Below, in pieces: positions 5,454 through 9,187 of a stretch of 9,187 bases of DNA; the stretch's first letter is position 1; each line of letters starts with the position of its first letter. The notes below the pieces were generated by a model. It did not search any database. It saw nothing but the letters and a program-made list of their open reading frames with translations, and was not told where the DNA came from. Both the position numbers and the translations under genes were made by a program. Origin of the DNA: Chamaesiphon sp. (GTDB lineage Bacteria > Cyanobacteriota > Cyanobacteriia > Cyanobacteriales > Chamaesiphonaceae); NCBI GenBank assembly GCA_026786125.1, contig JAJAYU010000332.1, positions 1 through 9,187 on the forward strand. The letters run 5' to 3'.

Positions 5454-6524
5454 ATGTCACTTCCAGTTAGCATCGTTACTCAGCAGCCGATCTCGGTACG
5501 TCAACCTCTAGCTCTGGGAGTAGGTACCGTAACAGCTTTGGCTCCGATGCAGGATGTGACGGATCTTGGCTTTATGAATGTCATTGCTGAATATGGCTGT
5601 CCTGATTACTTTTTCACTGAGTATTTTCGGGTACATGAGACTTCTAGATTGGATAAACCAATCTTGCGGTCGATCACTGAAAATACCACTGGTAAACCGA
5701 TCTTTGCTCAGATGATTGGGGAGAGTATTCCTGATTTAGTGCGGATTGCCAAGTTGTTGAGTGACTATCCGGTGGCGGGTATCGATCTGAATATGGGCTG
5801 TCCCGCACCGAGGATTTATCGCAAAAATGTGGGGGGTGGATTATTGCGCGATCCTGACAAGATTGATCGGATTTTAGGCGAGTTGAGAGCGAATGTAGCG
5901 GGGCGGTTGACGGTCAAGATGCGGATCGGATTTGAGGATACGAGTGAATTTGCTCGAGTATTAGATCTGATCGATAAGCATGATATCGATTTACTCAGTT
6001 TACATGGTCGGACGGTCAAGGAAGCATATCACGGGGCGGTGCATTATGATTCGATCGCTCAGGCGGTGGCAAGGTTGCGCTGTCCGGTGCTGGCAAATGG
6101 CAATGTGAGTTCGGCAGCGACAGCGATGGCGGTGCTGTCACAGACCCAATCTGCGGGGGTGATGATCGGTAGATCGGCAATTCGCAATCCCTGGATTTTT
6201 AGCCAAATTCGGCAGGTATTAGCGGGACAGGAAATTTCGGTGGTGACACTAGCGCAAGTACGGGGTTATATTGATCGCATTTACCAGATGCCCAAGGTCA
6301 AAGTAGTACCAGAAAAATCGCGGGTTAGTCATCTCAAGATGTATCTCAACTACATCGGGCAAAGTGTAGATGCTGCGGGTGGTTTTCTGCGGGAGATGCG
6401 ACGGGCGCAAACTGAGGTAGAATTATTCGGTATTTGCGATCGATATTTGCTCACCGATCCACAACAATTATTCTCCCCAGATCCATATCCAGGCATTTTT
6501 GCCCGACCAAAATGTGAGGACTAG
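5454..6524 (+). CDS. tRNA-dihydrouridine synthase (Dus family)
   Basis: Dus enzymes are FMN-dependent and use NADPH to reduce specific uridines in tRNA to dihydrouridine. The 356-residue product has the TIM-barrel signatures in order. These are ALAPMQDVTD (28-37, flavin site), DLNMGCPAPR with the catalytic Cys116, GGGLLRDP (127-134), VKMRIGF with Lys155 (154-160), LSLHGRT with His184 (182-187), LANGNV (213-218) and MIGRSAIRNPWIF (237-249). A helical C-terminal domain follows with HLKMYLNYIG, typical of Dus tRNA-recognition domains. ATG 5454 is preferred over TTG 5448, since it adds nothing conserved to extend. Which uridine position is modified cannot be told: the sequence looks closest to bacterial DusC-like members but I would not name a subfamily. 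It faces kptA tail to tail across 119 bp. Confidence 0.93.
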   Translation: MSLPVSIVTQQPISVRQPLALGVGTVTALAPMQDVTDLGFMNVIAEYGCPDYFFTEYFRVHETSRLDKPILRSITENTTGKPIFAQMIGESIPDLVRIAKLLSDYPVAGIDLNMGCPAPRIYRKNVGGGLLRDPDKIDRILGELRANVAGRLTVKMRIGFEDTSEFARVLDLIDKHDIDLLSLHGRTVKEAYHGAVHYDSIAQAVARLRCPVLANGNVSSAATAMAVLSQTQSAGVMIGRSAIRNPWIFSQIRQVLAGQEISVVTLAQVRGYIDRIYQMPKVKVVPEKSRVSHLKMYLNYIGQSVDAAGGFLREMRRAQTEVELFGICDRYLLTDPQQLFSPDPYPGIFARPKCED

Positions 6525-6568
6525 CAGCTTTCAAGCCCCGCTTCTCACAGCACAACAAATAGACAATT

Positions 6569-6615
6569 CTATTCACTATTCACCATCCACCATTCACCAT
6601 TCACCGACTACCCTA
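6569..6615. repeat. Heptameric tandem repeat, right copy of the inverted pair
   Basis: Units CTATTCA twice, CCATCCA, CCATTCA twice, then CCGACTA and CCCTA. It is the reverse complement of 89-135 at 42 of 47 positions, including the shared ACTACCCTA edge. It fills the 119-bp gap between the convergent dus and kptA genes, where no strong terminator hairpin is seen. Confidence 0.85.
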
Positions 6616-6643
6616 ACTATCTCTTGCCACACTACTAAGAAAA

Positions 6644-7207
6644 CTATGCCATTAATAGCTTGAGATATTCTGGTGGTACATGGTCAACCAACCAGACATC
6701 GTTATCTGTGCAATAAAAGTCATGCCCATTACTTTCCATCAGGATCGCATTCACACCGATGATGATGCTTTTGCCTCGTCTTCCACCGACTTCATGGGCG
6801 ACACTCAGATTTGTGGTGAGATGAACATGATGACGGGACATTTTTTGGAGTCCTGTCTTTAAAATTTCGGTGACAGCTTTGGTATGAGTGCCGTGATAGA
6901 GAATCGCGGGCGGAGTGCGAACAGGACGCTGCAAATCTACCTCGGTAGAATGTCCCTGGTTAGCGCGAATTAAATCGCCCGAATCATCAAATCCAAACCG
7001 CTGTTTATCATTACCGCCTACGACTTGTTGCAATTCCAATAGACTAAGCTCAAAGCCATGTTGAGCTGCTGCTGTTAGTAGTTTAGATACTTCGATCCAT
7101 CCACCTGGTAATAGTTCCAATCCGATCCGTTCTGGCTGATGGCGCAGGTGTTTGGATAAATATTTGCTGATTCTAGTGCAGCGTTGGGGAGTTAGTAATT
7201 CGGTCAT
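6644..7207 (-). CDS. kptA: RNA 2'-phosphotransferase, KptA/Tpt1 family
   Basis: KptA/Tpt1 enzymes move an internal RNA 2'-phosphate to NAD+, giving 2'-OH RNA, ADP-ribose 1'',2''-cyclic phosphate and nicotinamide. The 187-residue protein is full length. The N-terminal winged-helix lobe starts with SKYLSKHLRH (14-23) and GGWIEVSKLL. The C-terminal ADP-ribosyltransferase-like lobe has RANQGHS (81-87), YHGT (104-107) and the MSRHHVHL strand (123-130). The active-site Arg-His-Arg-Arg set known from yeast Tpt1 and bacterial homologues maps to Arg22, His23, Arg70 and Arg125, all present. In fungi the substrate is ligated tRNA after intron removal. Bacteria have no such splicing route, so the native substrate here is unknown; RNA repair or removal of a 2'-phosphate mark are candidates. 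ATG 7207 is the family-like start. Confidence 0.95.
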   Translation of the reverse strand: MTELLTPQRCTRISKYLSKHLRHQPERIGLELLPGGWIEVSKLLTAAAQHGFELSLLELQQVVGGNDKQRFGFDDSGDLIRANQGHSTEVDLQRPVRTPPAILYHGTHTKAVTEILKTGLQKMSRHHVHLTTNLSVAHEVGGRRGKSIIIGVNAILMESNGHDFYCTDNDVWLVDHVPPEYLKLLMA

Positions 7208-7221
7208 GAGTTGGGATTGAA

Positions 7222-7242
7222 AGTTGGGAGATGAGAGCTGAG
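7222..7242. repeat. Short degenerate heptamer run
   Basis: AGTTGGG, AGATGAG and AGCTGAG follow one another just upstream of kptA. These are the same style of intergenic heptamer as elsewhere in the window, but only three diverged units are present. Confidence 0.5.
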
Positions 7243-7264
7243 AGAAATTTTTGGGGACTGGAGA

Positions 7265-7296
7265 TTGATCGAATTAAGATTAAGATATCGTATAAT
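7265..7296 (+). promoter_or_regulatory. Candidate promoter for the 31-codon membrane peptide gene
   Basis: A consensus -10 hexamer TATAAT lies at 7291-7296. The nearest -35-like hexamer is TTGATC at 7265-7270 with a long 20-bp spacer, so the -35 may be weak or activator dependent. It would give a leader of about 80 bases before ATG 7383. Confidence 0.4.
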
Positions 7297-7382
7297 TTCG
7301 GCTCTGAATATGGCGATCGAGATTACAGTAGAGGCTGGTATTTATCTATTTAGATCCTACTGAACCCTAATTTCTAACCAGC

Positions 7383-7478
7383 ATGGAAAGCCAAGATTTA
7401 CTACTTTTAGTCGTATTACTCTGCCCAGGATTACTTCTCTCTGTCACCATTATGCTCACCTTTGCCGCCGGAGGGTGA
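7383..7478 (+). CDS. 31-residue single-span membrane miniprotein
   Basis: ATG 7383 opens a 31-codon frame ending at TGA 7476-7478; the frame is closed upstream by TAA 7368-7370, so this is the whole gene. The peptide starts MESQDLLLLVVLLCPGLLLS, and a hydrophobic stretch from residue 6 to about 29 ends in AAGG. It has an acidic N-terminus and no basic residue. Size and layout are like the one-helix subunits of photosynthetic and respiratory complexes (PetL, PetN, PsbM, PsaM and similar), but the sequence does not match any I can recall. The consensus-like TATAAT at 7291 and its dense hydrophobic coding with no stop argue for a real gene. No clear Shine-Dalgarno is visible. The stop is 2 bp from the stop of the convergent TPR gene. 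The chance of a random hydrophobic frame remains. Confidence 0.6.
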   Translation: MESQDLLLLVVLLCPGLLLSVTIMLTFAAGG

Positions 7479-7480
7479 GT

Positions 7481-9187
7481 TTACCAGTCTCTCGGAGTCA
7501 AACCCCGCGCGTGTTGATAGCAGTTTTCGGCTTCGTGCCATTGTTGGAGACTGCTGTAGACTCGGCCTTTGTTGAACCAGAATTCTGGATGTTCGGGATC
7601 TAGCCCAGTGGCTTGCTCGAAGCTGAATAGGGCATTGTCGAGTCGGTTGAGTTCGAGTAGGCAGTTGCCGCGACTATTCCAGGCAGAGGCGCGATCTGGG
7701 TCGAGTTTGAGGGCAATTTCGTAGTCGGCGAGGGCGGCTTCATATTCTTTGCGTTGGAGGTGAATGTTGCCCCGACGATACCAGGCGAGGGTATAGTCTG
7801 GGTCTAGTTTGATCGATTGATCGAGGCTGGCAATTGCTGGATCTAGCTGACCGAGAGCTTGCTGGGAGATCGCTTGTTTGTACCAGGTGGGCGCGTCATT
7901 ATCCCGAAGTTTGATGCTGATTTGGTAGCACTGGAGTGCCTCGGCATACTGCTGGAGGTTGAGATGGATGATCGCTTGGTTATTCCAGCCGTTGGTATCT
8001 TGGGGTGCGACTTTGCTGGCTTGACGATAACTGTGGAGGGCTTCTTCGAGGTTGCCGATTTGAAATAGGGCATTACCACGACTATTCCAGGCGCGCTCTA
8101 AGGTGGGAGCTAGCTTGAGGGCACGATCGAAACTAGCGACGGCGGCATCCCATTGACTGAGTTCCAGCAGCGCATTACCGCGATGGTAATAGGCTTGGTG
8201 ATCATCGGGATTGAGAATCGCACAGTTATCATAACAGGCGATCGCATCTTCATATTTTTGGAGCTGGAATAGGGCGATGCCCCGATTGAGCCAGACGACG
8301 GGATCTTGTTTTTCGATCTCGATGCTTTGTTCGTAACAAGCGAGGGCTTCTGTCCAGCAACCAAGCTGCTGGAGCGCACTACCCCGTCCGTTCCAAGCGT
8401 TGGCATCTTGGGGATGAAGATCGAGGCTGCGTTCGTGGGCGGCGGCGGCTTCTTGGTAGCGGTTGAGGTGGAATAAAGCTTTACCCCGATTGTGCCAGCT
8501 TTGATAGAATTGGGGCTGCAATTTGATCGCTCGATCATAGCTAGAAATCGCTGCTTCATAGCGTTTGAGCGATCCCAGGACATTACCGTGGTTGTTCCAG
8601 ATATAGTAATCTTCCGGTTTGAGCGTCAGGGCGCGTTGATAGCTCTCTAGGGCAGATTCCAATTGTCCTAGTTGAAAGAGGAGATTGCCCTGTTGATACC
8701 ATGCGGGTGAGTAGTTGGGATCTAGTTCGAGACAGTGGTGATAGCTCTTGATATTCTCACTCGGCTGGAGCTGGAGCTTGAACTGGACTTGTCCGCGCTG
8801 GTACCATGCCAGAGCAAAATTAGGATCGAATTCAATGGCCCGATCAAAACTGTCGAGGGCATCATCCCACCGCTGCAAATGACTGAGTAGCTCACCCCGA
8901 CTGTACCAGGTTTGAGCATGGTGGGGTGCGAGTTCTAGAGCCTGACGATAGGCACCCAGAGCCTCGGCAAACTCGCCTTGATGATAGTGAGCCTGTCCGA
9001 GTAATTGCCAGCTTCTGGCGCGTTCTGGCTGCAATCCAGTAGCTGTTTGGAGGCTCCTAATGGCGACGAGATAATTGCCTAGTTCGATCGAGATATGTCC
9101 ATGTTGTTCCCAGACATCGGCATTGTCGGGATCTAGTTCGATCGCTTGACAACAGGCGGTGAGGGCAGATTCCCAGTCACCTTGAGC
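7481..9187 (-). CDS. Tetratricopeptide repeat (TPR) protein, 5' truncated by the window edge
   Basis: The frame stays open to the right edge, giving at least 568 residues; a TTG at 9034 is internal and is not the start. The visible part is almost wholly TPR: one partial unit and 16 complete units of 34 residues (one of 35). Each follows a pattern like AxAWxxRGxxLxxLxxYxxA with a W at position 4 in all but one unit, and most end with LDP or a similar turn. The last unit ends GLTPRDW just before the TAA at 7483-7481, so there is no separate C-terminal domain. TPR arrays form superhelical scaffolds that bind other proteins. In cyanobacteria such arrays are often attached to an N-terminal kinase, CHAT or glycosyltransferase domain, which would lie beyond the window. 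No signal peptide or enzyme motif can be assessed. Confidence 0.95.
   Translation of the reverse strand, partial: AQGDWESALTACCQAIELDPDNADVWEQHGHISIELGNYLVAIRSLQTATGLQPERARSWQLLGQAHYHQGEFAEALGAYRQALELAPHHAQTWYSRGELLSHLQRWDDALDSFDRAIEFDPNFALAWYQRGQVQFKLQLQPSENIKSYHHCLELDPNYSPAWYQQGNLLFQLGQLESALESYQRALTLKPEDYYIWNNHGNVLGSLKRYEAAISSYDRAIKLQPQFYQSWHNRGKALFHLNRYQEAAAAHERSLDLHPQDANAWNGRGSALQQLGCWTEALACYEQSIEIEKQDPVVWLNRGIALFQLQKYEDAIACYDNCAILNPDDHQAYYHRGNALLELSQWDAAVASFDRALKLAPTLERAWNSRGNALFQIGNLEEALHSYRQASKVAPQDTNGWNNQAIIHLNLQQYAEALQCYQISIKLRDNDAPTWYKQAISQQALGQLDPAIASLDQSIKLDPDYTLAWYRRGNIHLQRKEYEAALADYEIALKLDPDRASAWNSRGNCLLELNRLDNALFSFEQATGLDPEHPEFWFNKGRVYSSLQQWHEAENCYQHARGLTPRDW
8238..8245. repeat. 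HIP1 octamer GCGATCGC
   Basis: Exact HIP1 site inside the TPR gene. Confidence 0.9.

Noticed and set aside
6525..6643. A rho-independent terminator between dus and kptA
   Set aside because: The best stem, AAGC/GCTT at 6533-6543, has only 4 bp and no T tract; the gap is mostly heptamer repeat.
6680..6862. A 60-codon plus-strand frame within kptA
   Set aside because: It is antisense to conserved KptA coding sequence and has no recognisable domain.
7843..8919. Several open frames on both strands inside the TPR gene
   Set aside because: They are Ser/Pro-rich or low-complexity products of reading the periodic TPR codons in other frames, with no start context or family match.

Overview
The window looks like the chromosome of a cyanobacterium. 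It has four copies of the HIP1 octamer GCGATCGC and very many CGATCG cores. It carries two cyanobacteria-specific protein families (DUF3119 and DUF3086) next to plsY, and most gene junctions hold 7-bp tandem repeats of the kind common in cyanobacterial intergenic DNA. Most starts lack a clear Shine-Dalgarno sequence. The exact genus cannot be read from the sequence.

Layout. Positions 1-83 hold the tail of a response-regulator receiver domain. A heptamer array (89-142) leads into trpF (199-834, tryptophan synthesis). Four genes follow on the same strand with gaps of 26-64 bp: an unrecognised 279-residue protein (884-1723), DUF3119 (1750-2148), DUF3086 (2204-3502) and plsY (3567-4217, first acylation of glycerol-3-phosphate). 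They look like one transcription unit that may concern the cell membrane. Next comes a headless remnant of a VanX-type D-Ala-D-Ala dipeptidase (4277-4555). Convergent to it, on the minus strand, is a compact DUF433/DUF5615 pair (5179 down to 4581) of toxin-antitoxin type. After a 274-bp divergent spacer come a tRNA-dihydrouridine synthase (5454-6524) and, convergent with it, KptA/Tpt1 RNA 2'-phosphotransferase (7207 down to 6644). A 31-codon membrane miniprotein (7383-7478) ends 2 bp from the stop of a long minus-strand TPR protein (7481 to beyond the right edge).

How the genes relate. The trpF-to-plsY block is housekeeping (amino acid and phospholipid synthesis) with three uncharacterised conserved-looking partners. 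dus and kptA both act on RNA and lie tail to tail, although they do not share a transcript. The vanX remnant and the DUF433/DUF5615 pair mark a small accessory patch between core genes.

Repeats are the most striking non-coding signal. Two 47-bp elements (89-135 and 6569-6615) are inverted copies matching at 42 of 47 positions, and they bracket the trpF-to-dus block. A second, unrelated heptamer family occurs in opposite orientations immediately before DUF3086 and immediately after plsY. No wholly new multi-gene system can be demonstrated. The best candidates for new biology are the 31-residue membrane peptide, the 279-residue protein and the DUF3119-DUF3086-plsY cluster.
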